64,000 nt of DNA from Nakataea oryzae (Eukaryota; Ascomycota; Sordariomycetes; Magnaporthales; Magnaporthaceae). The DNA lies in the NCBI GenBank assembly GCA_003049435.1, contig PYSQ01000156.1, positions 1 to 64,000 on the forward strand, written 5' to 3'. The translations under genes were made by a program, and so were the position numbers. Position 1 is the first letter of the stretch; each line of letters opens with the position of its first letter. Below are positions 11,805 through 22,770 of the stretch, in pieces. The notes beneath the pieces were generated by a model that was not told the origin of the DNA, did no database searches, and was given only the letters and a program-made list of their open reading frames with translations.

Positions 11805-13179
11805 ATGCCGCGACCGCCGCTGCGCGCCCGCGCGCGTCAGCAGCCGGCGACGGCCAAACAAAGCGCGTCCGAGAACCCCGCTCGACGCCGCCAAGGACCA
11901 CCACCAGCAGCCGCCGCCGCCGCCCCAGCGCAGACCATAGCCCGCACGGCCTCGGGTGACAACGGCAACGACAATGACGCCGAAGCTGATGCCGACGTCA
12001 CGGCCCAGACAACGACCACCACCTCCGCCGCCGCAGACAGCGACGACGACGACGACGCGGACCCCCTCCCCAGCCTGCCCCTCTTCAACACCACCTTCAA
12101 CACCTTCCGCGCCTCGCCGCTCCACGTCGGCCCGCAGCCGCTGACCGCCGTCCGCCTGGACCGCATCGCCCACTCCCTGCGCGACGCCCTGGTCGGCGAC
12201 GTCGTGCGCGGCGTCCAGGTCCGCCTCCCCGGCGACGTTGCCAGCGGCGGCGGCGGCGGNCGGCGCCCTGACGCTCGCCACGCTCACCTGGGCGCGCTTC
12301 GACGTCGCCGCCGCCGCCGCCGCAGCCACCCACAGCAGCAGCAGCAGCCGGCAGCGCGGCCTGCTCCTGAGGCTGCAGTACGAGGCCGGCCGGTGCGAGG
12401 CGCTGTTCCTCCCGCCCGGACCCGCCGACGACGACGGTGACGGCAGTGACGGCGCGGACGATGCGCGGCCCGGGTTCCTGCGCCTGCCGCTCGTGCTGGT
12501 GCGCATGCCGCCCGCCCTTCGCCTCGCCGTCCTGGGCTTCGTCGCCCGCGAGTTTGACTGCCGCGTCAGCCCACTGGCCCTGCCGGGCGCCGACCTGCTG
12601 GCCGCGTGGGAGGGCTGGGCGCGCGACGTCGGGCTGCGCGGCGACGGGGAGGTGGCGGCGGTGTCCCCGGCGCTGAGCAAGGACGTCGTCCTCACGCTCG
12701 CCTTCCGGCTGCCCCGTCCGTCTGACGGCCCCGAAAAGCAGGAGGGGGAGGCGGAGAAGAAGGAGGATGAGCAGAAGAGCACGCCCGGCCTCAGGAGTCT
12801 CGACGTCACCGTCCCCGCGGCCGACCTGTCCCGGTTCGTCGAGAGGGGCCAGGATCTACTGCGGGCGTCGGCCTCGTCGTCTTCTGCAGGCCGTGGTCCT
12901 GCCGCGGGGCCGTTCACCGCCGCCCTTGGGCGGTACCTGCAGCACCACCTCGCCCTGGACATGCACCACAGCGCCGTGCAGGTCGTGCGCATAGCCTGCG
13001 GGGGGTTCGTCCTTTCCGAAGGCAGGCTCAAGATGTTCAAGCCCTCGGCATCCGGCAGTGGCGCCGACGATGACGACGACGACGACGACGATGATGATGG
13101 CCCCAGCAGGGAGGCCAAGGCCGCACATCGGCTCCTGGCCAGGTTATGTATACGCCGGTCTCCGGTTGATGCCACTTGA
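11805..13179 (+). CDS. fta1: kinetochore protein Fta1 (CENP-L-like), frame broken at an N
   Basis: Frame one runs from the ATG at 11805 to about 12260. It carries the conserved Fta1/CENP-L opening: PLFNTTFNTFRASPLHVGP, then RLDRIAHSLRDALVGDVVRGVQV. Frame two resumes at once after the undetermined base 12260 (GALTLATLTWARFDV) and runs to the TGA at 13177-13179, giving about 457 aa in total. Fta1 belongs to the Sim4/CCAN inner-kinetochore complex at centromeric chromatin. The break sits in a GGC run beside the N, so a miscounted base is far likelier than a real mutation. The protein has alanine/proline-rich and Asp-rich low-complexity tracts (an 11-residue D run near the C-terminus) inserted in the fold. 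Assignment rests on the N-terminal motif only. Confidence 0.7.
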
Positions 13180-14021
13180 GGATACGGGGTGTGGAGCATC
13201 AAGTCATCCCGTCCTCTGCTGGGCCGTTACTCGACCCTGAATCTACTCAATCGAGCCGTTTTTCAGCAAGCCCCGCTGTGCGACAGGCTGCCTGAGAAGT
13301 CTTGCACGGGCACCAATCAGCTCTGCTCGTAACCGAAGTGGCAGCCTTGTCACGGGGATTCTCGGTACAGCATTCCCAGCAACAACTCGACAATGCCCTC
13401 GACTGCGGCTGCAGGCTGCGCATGCGGGGCGATTCAACTCCAACTACCAAGGGCACGTCCGAGGATATTTCCGGGCGGCTGCAATCGAGGGAATCTAGGA
13501 ACGAGGACTCCCACAGCCGAGCCTCCACACGCGCTGCCTTCTTCCGCCTGACAAACCTCGGGTCGCGGCTGGTGGCCAGGCTATGCCCGGTCTGGCATCC
13601 AGCGCCAGCCCACTCATACCTTTCGAGTCTCGCCGCGGCGGGACCTCGATGGGTATCCGGAATCCGTTGCTATACATCACGCAAACCACATAAAGATCTC
13701 GTGTCTCGCATAATGAGCCGACACTCTGATCCAAGGAAGAGCGGACTGGAGAAGAGCGTCACCTCGCCAGAGAGAAAGGCCCATCTTGTCCACCTCGCAG
13801 GCCTTCGCAAAGAACGATAAATTAAATAAAAGTATTCCCATTCACACGGGCAGTTCCAAGTATCTAAGTAGCTACAATTCTCCAAACAAACCAGGCCATG
13901 TCTTGGAGCCGCTGTGTTCGGCAACATGGCCTTGTGGACGAGTGCATTAGTTTATGGTCCGAGATGTGGTTTTCTGATGCGTCCCCCTTGTATGTGGTGG
14001 CAACGGCCGCCGTGGCTCTCG
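13180..14021. other. intergenic region between convergent genes
   Basis: 842 bp between the 3' ends of fta1 (+) and pep7 (-). An open frame at 13302-13820 (+) has no motif and atypical composition. Nothing else supported. Confidence 0.4.
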
Positions 14022-16399
14022 TCACCTCGGCGAGGTGCCGCCGGCAGCGTACAGGCCCTCCCACTTCTCCTCGACCCCAATGACCTGCCTCCTCAGCGCC
14101 GCAATCTCACGGTCGAGCTCGTCGAGGTTGCCAGAGAGGGCGCCGACCTCCTCGAACCGCCTGGACCCGCGCGCGCCGTTGATCATCTCCTGCACCAGGA
14201 ATCGCTGCTCCTCGAGCACGACGAGACGCTCGCGCAGATCCTTCTCCTCGTTCTCGAGCACCGACGCTGCCGTGCTGACCTCGCTGCCAGCCACGCTCGA
14301 CGCGTCTCCGATCGAGTCGCCCGTCGTTGCCGACTCGCCGTTGCGAAGTGGCGACAGGTGGCCGTTGGGCCCGGACCCGTTCAGCCCCGAGAGTAACCTG
14401 CGGTGGCCGGGTCCAGAGGCATTCGACGAGGACGACGTCGAAGACTGGCTCCTGAGCATCTGCGGCACGCTCTTGAGCGGCAGCATGTGGGTGTGGAGGA
14501 AGGTCGAGGCGGCCGCGTAAACTGCCGTTTGTAGCTTCTTTTGTGCCGGATTTGTGGTGGGGAGATCGCGCATCCTCCTGGCCGCCAGGTTATACTTGGC
14601 AAACGCGTCCATGAGCCGCTTCCGGATCTTGGCCGCCTCCTGGATCTGGGCGTGGGTCGGAGGCGGTTTGTTGGTTTCTCCGTCGAGGTCCCCTTGTTTC
14701 GGCGGCTGCAGGGCCATGAGGGAGCGCTGGAACGACGGCATCAGGGAGCGGATTCCTCGTTCAAACTGGCGCAGGTTCTCGTACGCACGCTGGTCCGCCG
14801 GCCTGGCGGCGATGGACTCGGCCACGTCACGCTTTGAGAAGATGGTGTGGGAACAGTCTCGACACATGCGCACGTCGACACTGACCTGGCCGGCGCCCGG
14901 AGCCTTTTCAGACCCGGGGTGCCGCGCGGTGCCGTGCGACGAGGGATGCAAAGCCGAGCTTCGTTGCTGCTGTGCTGTAGCAACATTCAGCCCGACCTCG
15001 GTCGAGCAGCCAGTCTGAGGGTCTGCGCAGACGACCCTGCCGCATATGCGACAGTGGTGTCTCCTGAACGTCCACGATCCAAACTCTTGCTGGCAAAACG
15101 GGCACCGCTGCACCGCTGCATCCTCTTCCCAAGTTACGACCGACTGCTCGATTGCCTTGCGCTGTGCCTTTTGTCCCGCCAAGCTCGTCGGCAACAGCCC
15201 CCCGGTGCCAGGTATGCTGCCGCCGGCGCCGTTGACCATCGCAGCAATCTCCTCTGGAGGAGCTGCGAGCAGCTGCGTCAGCTTCGTCAGGCGCTTTTCC
15301 AGTCGCGCTATCTCCAGGTTCTGTCTCTCAACCCGCGCCTTCCTCAACGCGACAAAGGAGGTCGTGTGGTCCGTCAGCACCCCCGCGTGGTCGTTGTAGC
15401 CCTCCCGCGACTTGTAGCACGTCTCACAAACGCGGTACCAGTAGCCCCTCACCGGGTCGTGGGCGGCGGTCCGAGGCGCCAGGCGCATCTGGTACATGGT
15501 GTGCTCCTCGCAGAAGATGCGGCCGCACTTGCGACAGTTGACGCTTCCGCTCAGAGGGCCCATGCGGCGGTCACATGTCGGGTCTGTGCAGGAGTCGCCC
15601 CCCGTAGACCTCTGCCAGTGCTTCTTGGTGATGAGATCTTCCGGGTCGACGACGGTAGGCTCCAGAACTCTTGGCAGACCAGGCGCATTGGCGGCCGACG
15701 AGGACGGCGAGGGCCCCAACCCCAGCTGTTGTGATAGTATGTTGTCTTCGTTGGATTCAAACACCTCGAGTCCGCGGAGCTTCTGGTTGATCAGAGACAG
15801 GGGTTGGAACCGCTTCGCCTTGAGGACCTGTTTGTCGAACCATGTCTTTACTTCGTCCTGCTGTACCTCTGGCAGCTCTTGGTGCATGTCGTCAATGTGC
15901 CTGATTACGGTTGCATGTTAGGAGCCGTGGACGCAGAAACGGACAAGCTGGGGCAAGACAGACCTGTTGAGTTGCAATAGTGTCATCTGAAGGGGGGCGC
16001 CATGTAGCGTCAGCACAGCTCGAAAAGGTAGGAGCCACAAGCACATACCATCTCCTCCTGACATATTGGACAGACCAGCTCCCCCGAGGCAGCATTGGAG
16101 GGCGAGGGCGCGCCGAGGCTGATGTTGGCGGCGAGGTCTTGGGAGAAGTCGGGGAGCGGGCTGGACGAGGTCGGCGGGGTGATGAGGTTCGCATTCTGCG
16201 ACCCGGACGAGACGGTGCTGACGTCGGACGGCGCGAACGGGCTGGAGGCGCGCGGGGGGGCATGGCCGCCGTGCGAGGGAAAGCGCTGCTGCTGCTGCTG
16301 GTGCTGGTAGGAATGGGCCGGCGGCGGCGGCTGGGGGGGAGGGGCGAGCCCCTTGCCGCTCCCCAGGACCCTGCCGCCTCCCAGCTTCCTGCCAGACAT
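14022..16399 (-). CDS. pep7: FYVE/zinc-finger endosomal tethering protein Pep7/Vac1
   Basis: Three exons: 16399-16049, a 23-nt micro-exon 15986-15964, and 15900-14022. Introns are 62 bp and 63 bp, both canonical. The product is 750 aa. A Pro/Gln/Ser-rich start precedes a C2H2 finger (CPICQEEM ... RHIDDMH) that is assembled across all three exons. Next come the conserved VKTWFDKQVLKAKRFQP segment, a first FYVE-like zinc finger (about 229-290, CRKCGRIFCEEHT...CETCYK) and a second (about 391-435, CPFCQQEF, RRHHCRICGRVVC). The C-terminal Rab-binding coiled coil is about 670-745. The family binds PI3P and Rab5-type GTPases and docks Golgi-derived vesicles at endosomes on the way to the vacuole (yeast Vac1/Pep7, animal Rabenosyn-5). 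The first ATG (16399) is used. The gene is divergent from met8. Confidence 0.93.
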
Positions 16400-17536
16400 G
16401 GGCCGCCGCGACGAGGAGACGGGCGCGATGCTGGGCGGCCGAGGCGCAAACCGCCGACCCGGCGGGCCGACGCGAGATGGCAGGTGATGCCCGAGGTCAC
16501 GTCGGCGCGAGGATCTGGCGGATGAGGTGGGGTCCGTCCGCGAGAGGTCGTGTGCAGCGGAGGCAGATTGGGTCCCCCCTGAACAGGCGCTGCGGATCGG
16601 CGGCGGATTGACGGGATCGCGCGCGGGAGACGGTCGGGGGCGGTGGGACGGGGGGAGGCGCCGTCGTCAAGGTCGCAGCAGCTTCAGGTGGTCGTGTCGG
16701 CAGGACGGTTGGTCGGTCGGCTGCCTTTGGCGCCAGGGAGCTTGGATCATGGCTTGTTCTCGCTCAACGTGCCTGCCTGCAACATCCATGTTGGCGGAGT
16801 TGGAGTCTCGCTTGGGCCCATCCGCGACAGCTGATTGGCCTGGGCGCCCTTGGGAAGCGCCCCACCCGCTGCTGCGCAGCAGGTCCACATGGTCGGGCTG
16901 CTTCTTGAAATAGCATGGGTGCGGTGATGGGCAGGCCGCATCCGCTAGCTTCCCATCTCGCGTCGGAAGCGACCTTCGCATGCGGAATGACTGCTGCGCT
17001 GCAGCAACTCGAGTTTTTTTTGTGCTTATATATGTTTCCAGACGTCGGGTTTCATACGTGGTTATGGGCTAAACCCAGCCGGGCCAGCGTCTGATCTGCA
17101 TGTCCTCCAAACAGCACGCGCAGCCCACACCCGACGCTCCTTATTCGCAGCCAAACATCAAACCCACAGGCGCATGTCCGCCTGGAACATGGCGTTTCCA
17201 AGAAGCGCATTCCCAGCCGGGGCAAACTAAAAGCTCAGAGCCCCACTGATTTCACCGCCCTGCAGCAAGCACGACACAGTAATACTGGCACACTGGCGGG
17301 GCGCTGCGGAATCAAACGCAAGTAGCCCCCGCCAAAATCGATTGAGCCGTCCCGATCGCTGCGTCATTCCGCAATGGGCCGCGATCATGAGGAATCCCGA
17401 CTTCCGCGGGGAGTCGGCGCAGGAAGGAGCAACCAGAAGAGAGCAAAGAGAAGGAAAAAAAAATCGGCTCTTCTTCAGCCCCGCCCAAATGGCTCCTCCT
17501 CACACATAACTACGTAGCAGAGAAGACGGCGATACG
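16400..17536. other. divergent promoter region pep7/met8
   Basis: 1.14 kb between two divergent genes. The pep7-proximal third is very GC-rich. The met8-proximal part is less so and includes a purine-rich run (17430-17462, agaagagagcaaagagaagg). No gene seen. Confidence 0.45.
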
Positions 17537-18457
17537 ATGAGCGATCAGTCCAGCGAGTTTCCCGAGGTGCAGGGCGGCGGGAGCCTGATCCTGGCATGGC
17601 AGATTAGGGGCAAGAAGGCGCTCGTCGTCGGCGGCGGAGAGGTACGGTGGCGCCCGCGTCTCTCAACTGCCCCCGACAATGGCTGGCTGTAGCTGCCCCA
17701 TCGTAATAGTACTGACTGGACGTCGAAAAAAAAAACCGCCCTCCAGGTCGCCGCCGGCCGCATCTTCCACCTCCTCAACGCCGACGCCCTCGTGACTGTC
17801 GTCAGCCCCTCGGCCAACGGCCTCAACCCCGAGGTGGCGCACCGCATCGCAAAGGGGCAGGTGACGCACGTCGACCGCGCCTTTGAGCCGCGCGACCTCG
17901 ACGACCCGGCCATATCCATGGTCCTCGTCGCCATCGACGACCCCGAGGCCTCGTCGCAGATCTGGCGCCTCTGCAAGGAGCGCCGCATCGCTGCCAACAT
18001 CGCCGACGTGCCCCCCGAGTGCGACTTCTACTTTGGCAGCGTCCACCGCGACGGGCCCCTGCAGATCATGGTGAGCACAAACGGCAAGGGGCCCCGCCTG
18101 GCCAACCAGATCCGCAGGCACATCGCCGCGGGGCTGCCGCCCAACGCCGGCAGCGCCGTCGAGAGCGTGGGGCGGCTGCGCGCGCGCCTGCGGAGGATCG
18201 CGCCCGACATCGAGGAGGGGCCCAAGCGGATGCGCTGGATGATCAAGGTCAGCGACGCCTTCTCGTTCGAAGACCTGTGCGGCCTGACCGAGGAGGACAT
18301 GGAAAGCCTCTTGAGCTTTTACGCCGCCGAGGCTGTGCCCACCCTGGAGCAGTTGCACGCCATGAGGTCCGAGCCAGGGGCTTCTCACACGGCGGCCAAA
18401 TCCCTGACGTCTCCAGAAAGTGTCGCTGCCGATATGCAAGCCAAGCTTCAGATATGA
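17537..18457 (+). CDS. met8: siroheme synthase Met8 (precorrin-2 dehydrogenase/ferrochelatase)
   Basis: Two exons: 17537-17641 and 17747-18457. The 105-bp intron (GTACGG...TCCAG) splits the nucleotide-binding loop: ALVVGGGE | VAAGRIFHLL. The product is 271 aa, close to yeast Met8 (274). Features are the GGGExxAxR dinucleotide loop, the Asp-bearing segment IAANIADVPPECDFYFGS where the family's catalytic Asp lies, and the helical C-terminal dimerisation/chelatase region (GPRLANQIRRHIAAGLPP). The enzyme oxidises precorrin-2 with NAD and inserts iron to make siroheme, the cofactor of sulfite and nitrite reductases. The intron carries a run of ten A's before its acceptor. Confidence 0.93.
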
Positions 18458-18760
18458 TAGCGTCAAATGCAGTCGCCTCCTTTCCATGACGCCACCGAAC
18501 CAATTACGGTTGTCGTGATTAGCCAATGGACCATTAACAATGCATAAATACCATGCTATATCCCATGTATCCGTCCCAGACAAGAGAAACGTATAAACCG
18601 AAAGGATAGAATGTCCGAGGCCCAAGATGCCTCGATAACCAGATAAATCATTTTCAACCGGATCGACCGCGATGTCCTCGCTGATCGCCGCCATTCCCGC
18701 CCAGAAACCCCACACGATAGGAACCAAGAGCCCAAGGCCGCACCTCGGAACTGCCAATGC
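18458..18760. other. intergenic region between convergent genes
   Basis: 303 bp, AT-rich, between the 3' ends of met8 (+) and mbp1 (-). Fits shared 3' untranslated sequence; nothing else seen. Confidence 0.5.
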
Positions 18761-21745
18761 TCAGGCAACAACAACCCCTTCGACGCCGCCGAGAAATCTC
18801 CTGACACGCCCGATCTCCAGCTCGCCCTTCTCGCTCTCGACGGCGCGCATCAGCCCCTCAAGGTGCGGATCTACCTCGCTATCGTCGCACTTGGACGCTA
18901 GTGCAACCAGGTGTCGATATTTCTGCTCCACCTCTCGGCTTCTGCCTTTGAGCGCCGCGACGGCCTCTTTTGTGTCCTTTGTCTGCGACCGGACTGCGTT
19001 GACGCGCGCTCTCAGTAGCGAAGCCGACGGGAGGTGCGCGTCCGCGGCATCGCCACCGGCCCCGTCCTCGCTGCTTGCTGCAGCGTTGATGGCGGTCAAC
19101 AGGGTGTTAGACTCGGCTTCCCAGCCATTAGATGCCGACATGTCTCGGCGGCCGTGGCTCTGCTGAAGCTGCATGAGCCGATACTTCTCCTGATCGTGCG
19201 CCCGATTCAGGTTCGTCACTTTCTGACGTGCCAGCTGCTGCTGCTTCAGCTTGGCCTGTAGCCCTTCTAGCCTTTTGCGCGCTTCAGTCAGTTGTGCTGT
19301 TGTGGAGCGTAATGTGCTGTGCAGATCGTCCAGAGACATCTGTTTCGTCTTCATCTCCAGCTGGAAGCTCGTCGACGTCTCGGTGAGGAGGTGGGTGATG
19401 GCTGCAAGTAGCATGTCAGCATTTGGTAAGGGAGCAAGGCTTTTGGGTAAAAGGGGAGCGGACATACACGTGATGATATCGTCGCTGCTCTCCCGGCTCT
19501 TCTGACTGCTAGCAACAATGTCCGTCTTTTCTGTGTCGCCCGCTTCGCCGTTGATGGCCTCGCCTGCCGAATCCAGTCCGATGCCAAAGTCCAGTGGCCT
19601 CAGCCCTGCACGATTGGCGACATGCGGGCTCGCACAAACCTCCAATAGCTGTGATATGATGCTTCGGTTGCCGATCCGCGCGGCAATATTAAGGGCGGTG
19701 TCACCGGCATTATCCTGCGCGTTGAGCATCTCACTCATAAAACGCGCCAGGCCGAGTCTGGCGGGATTCTGGGGTTGTGACTGCAACGACGGCCCATTGT
19801 TGGCGCCATTCGCCTGTCCGTTCTGGCTGCTCGGCTGGCTGGCGCCGCCCTGGCCTTGGGTGTTTGCGCCCTGCCTGACAACCCATTCGAGCAGGCACTG
19901 CAGGTAGTACCGGCTTGCAGCACTGCGACCCTTGACAGCGCTGGTGAGCGCAATGTGGTGTAGAACAGTGCGGCCCTTGTTGTCCTGCACCTCGATGGTC
20001 CCCCCAAGGATGTCGAGCAGCTCGGGCATTGTGTTGTGGTCATGCGAGTTGGTGACAATGCAGGCTCGCATCAGGGCCGTCTCCCCGGATGCGTTGACCC
20101 GGAAGGGATTCGCGCCGGCAGAGACGAGTGCTCGAAGAAGTGCCATTCGCGACAGAGTTGCGGCCCAGTGCAGGGCCGTGTGGCTCTGAGGATCGATGGG
20201 CATGTCCAGGTCGCGCGGGCCCATGGACCTGAGAAGATCCTGCCATGAATGGTCCGAGCCATCTTCCATGAACAGGCTCATGAGCATGCTCCGTTTGTTC
20301 TCTGCCTCGGGAGACGCCTCGTATGGGAGCGGCGCAAGGGGCGTGTACGAGTCGTGCTGGTCTGCCGGCCTGGTGACCGCGTCGGCGTGCTGATTATAGA
20401 CGAATGAATCGTTCGGTTCGGTTGGAGAGCCGGGAAATGTCTCGGCATACGTTGACATCTGGCTGTTGGGGAACTGGCTGAAGCTGTTGGCTGGCGTCAT
20501 GTCTACCCGCTGGCGTTTCCGTGGCGGCTCAGTGTTGTTGCCATTGACAGGCTGCGATCCGTTGCCGCCTGTGAAGGACATGGCGCCGTCCTGCGCAGCG
20601 AAGCTGTCCTGGAAGTTGCTTCCTTGGGAGTTGGCTGGGAAGTCGTCAATGCTCTGCATGGAAGCCTGGCGGTTGAAGCTCGGCGCTCGTACGGGACCGT
20701 TTCGGCTACGCGGGCCAGGCGAGTCAAACCTGGCCTTGCTGATGGCAGCGACGGCGCTGTGGGCTGTTGCCGAGATGTTCTTGAAGAAGGTGCCGCCGCC
20801 GTTGCCGTTCCTATCGGCCCCGGCATTGTATAGCCTCTTGCGCTGGGCGGCCATGGCCTGCTCCTTGGTCGGCGTGTTGAGGTCTCCACGACCGGCCACG
20901 CCACCATCCTGGCCCATGTCGTAGGTGAGGAGAGGGCGCAGGAGATCTTCGACGCCATACTGGCGGCAGACCTCGACAGCCTTCTCAAACCTGATCCACG
21001 TGCCCTGGTATTTGCCGTAGCCGCCTTGGACCTTTTCGTGCTCGCCCGTCTGGATCTCCTTTTCGAGGATCTTTGTGCGCTTGCCCTTGTCGACGCCGGC
21101 GACTTTTAGAATCTGCGTCGCGTTGAGCCACGAGTCGTTTCTCCTCCTCATGACGGCGACGTCGTTGACCTCCATTTCGTAGACATCGACACCGGAATAG
21201 ACAGCCTGTAGGAGATGAGAAAAGATGGTGTCAATGGTTAGACGTCCCTGCGCCGGCGACCGAACGGGGCGCCAAGGGGAGAGAGGTCAATCGCACGCCC
21301 AAGTAGGGTGGAGGCGTACCGTATATATCTTTGGGAGGTCATCGTTTCGTTTGCCATTTTGGTCGGCGAAGTGACGGAACGACGATGCGGCTAGGCTGGT
21401 CTGCTGCTGCTGCGATTGCGACTGTGACTGTGACTGCTGCGACTGCGACTGGCTCATGGCGAAGGACTGGTGGGACGGCGCAGGCGGCAGCTGGGCGGGC
21501 TGCTGGGAGCCCGAACTCATTTGGGAGTTGGAGGCTAGCATATCATTTTTCGGCAGATCGAACGAGGCCGTCGACGGCAGGGAAAAGACGCTGGACTGGC
21601 GCTGCTGGAGCCGAGGAGTCGGGGTCGGGGCGAGGCCGGGATGGGGGCCAACGGAAAAAGACGCGCGGTGTGGATGCGGTGGATGCGGCTGGAGATTGCC
21701 GGGGTGCGCTGGGGTCGACGCAGAGGTCACGGTCGTCGAGGCCAT
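18761..21745 (-). CDS. mbp1: APSES/ankyrin cell-cycle transcription factor (Mbp1/Res2 type)
   Basis: Three exons: 21745-21320, 21205-19468 and 19401-18761. Introns are 114 bp and 66 bp. The product is 934 aa. A Gln/Ser-rich tail (1-135) precedes the KilA-N/APSES DNA-binding domain (about 143-240: IYTAVYSGVDVYEMEVND, MRRRNDSWLNATQILKVAGVDKGKR, YQGTWIRFEKAVEVCRQYGV). Ankyrin repeats follow (about 475-670: HTALHWAATLSRMALLRALV, GDTALNIAARIGNRSIISQLL), then a C-terminal coiled coil (about 700-870). The family forms the MBF complex with Swi6 and drives G1/S genes from ACGCGT-like sites. The second intron (GTATGT, CTGAC branch, GCAG) is a multiple of three with no in-frame stop, so it can be misread as coding. 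Removing it joins SSDDIITS to ITHLLTETS, which fits the family better. Confidence 0.9.
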
Positions 21746-22770
21746 CCGCGTGGAGCACAAAAAGCGACAAGAGCGCCAGGGGGGGCGGGCTGGCGTCTAC
21801 TGTAGGTAGGTCTGGTGCAGGCTACGATGCGGCGAGCAGGATTCGTCGGCTGGTCGCACCGGCGATTGAAGCACAGCACAGCGGGAGAGAGGAGCAAGCG
21901 ACAAGGGCAGAGCAAAGGGCATCCTGGCTGGCCTGCCGCCGATACGATCTGATCTGGCTGGCTGGCTGGCTGGCTGGCTGCAGTGAATCTACGAGGCGGC
22001 TTGGGCGCACGCGCTTGCAAATGCAGGGAGGGCAAAAAGGGCGGGTACGGAGCCAAATCAATTAAAGAGTCGATGCGTGCCAGACGTGTCTGTTTCGTGA
22101 CTGGACCCGGCGGGCACGCGCGTGACCGTGTGTGCCCTCAATTTCCACTCCACCACAGGGTGCGGGTTAAGCCAAGCCAATGGAAGCTTGGGCCACATGC
22201 AAACAAGAGTGTGACGCCAGCTGGAGGACAGTGCGGCACCATTGGCGGACGGCGCGGCTGAAGGAGGGGAACCAAGGGGGATTCGAGTTCGTTGACGCGA
22301 ACAAAAACCAGTTGGAGAAACGACTCGAGAGAAGAGGAGGAGGGGTGGAAAGAGGCGGCGGCGGCCCGAACTGTGCCCTGCGGTATCCATTAGAGCTTGC
22401 ACCAAGCCAGCGAATTAATCGTGATCCTGGCTGGGCTGGGGCAACCTGTTCCCATTCGTCCATGCACGGGCCGCAAGCTGCAGCAAGCTTTTTTTTCTTT
22501 TCTTTTTTCTTTTTTCTTTGGTCCCTTGGTCCCGCAACCATGAACCGCTGCGGCAAGCAGCAATTGGATGCCGCTCGAGCAAAGATTGACGGGATTGGCG
22601 CTTCGCGATCGTCACGCATCTGGCTCGTGACAATCTCGTTCCGTTTCATGACGGCACAACAAAGCTCGTCCGTGCTGCATCGGCGTGAGCACTCGCATCC
22701 GAGCTTCTCCAACCCCGACCTCGCCGCTTGACTGCGCCCTCGGCCGCCCCTCCCCGGCACGGAGGCCACC
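21746..22770. other. divergent promoter region mbp1/LYR gene
   Basis: About 1 kb between divergent genes. It holds a GGCT tetranucleotide repeat (21956-21980), an ACGCGA/MCB-like word (22294-22299, gacgcgaa) and a long pyrimidine tract (22489-22520, cttttttttcttttcttttt) some 250 bp before the LYR-gene start. No gene seen. Confidence 0.45.
21956..21980 (+). repeat. GGCT tetranucleotide microsatellite
   Basis: About six tandem ggct units in the 5' region of the mbp1 gene. Confidence 0.9.

Noticed and set aside
13302..13820. 172-codon frame (+) between fta1 and pep7
   Set aside because: Lies in the shared 3' region of convergent genes and has no family resemblance.
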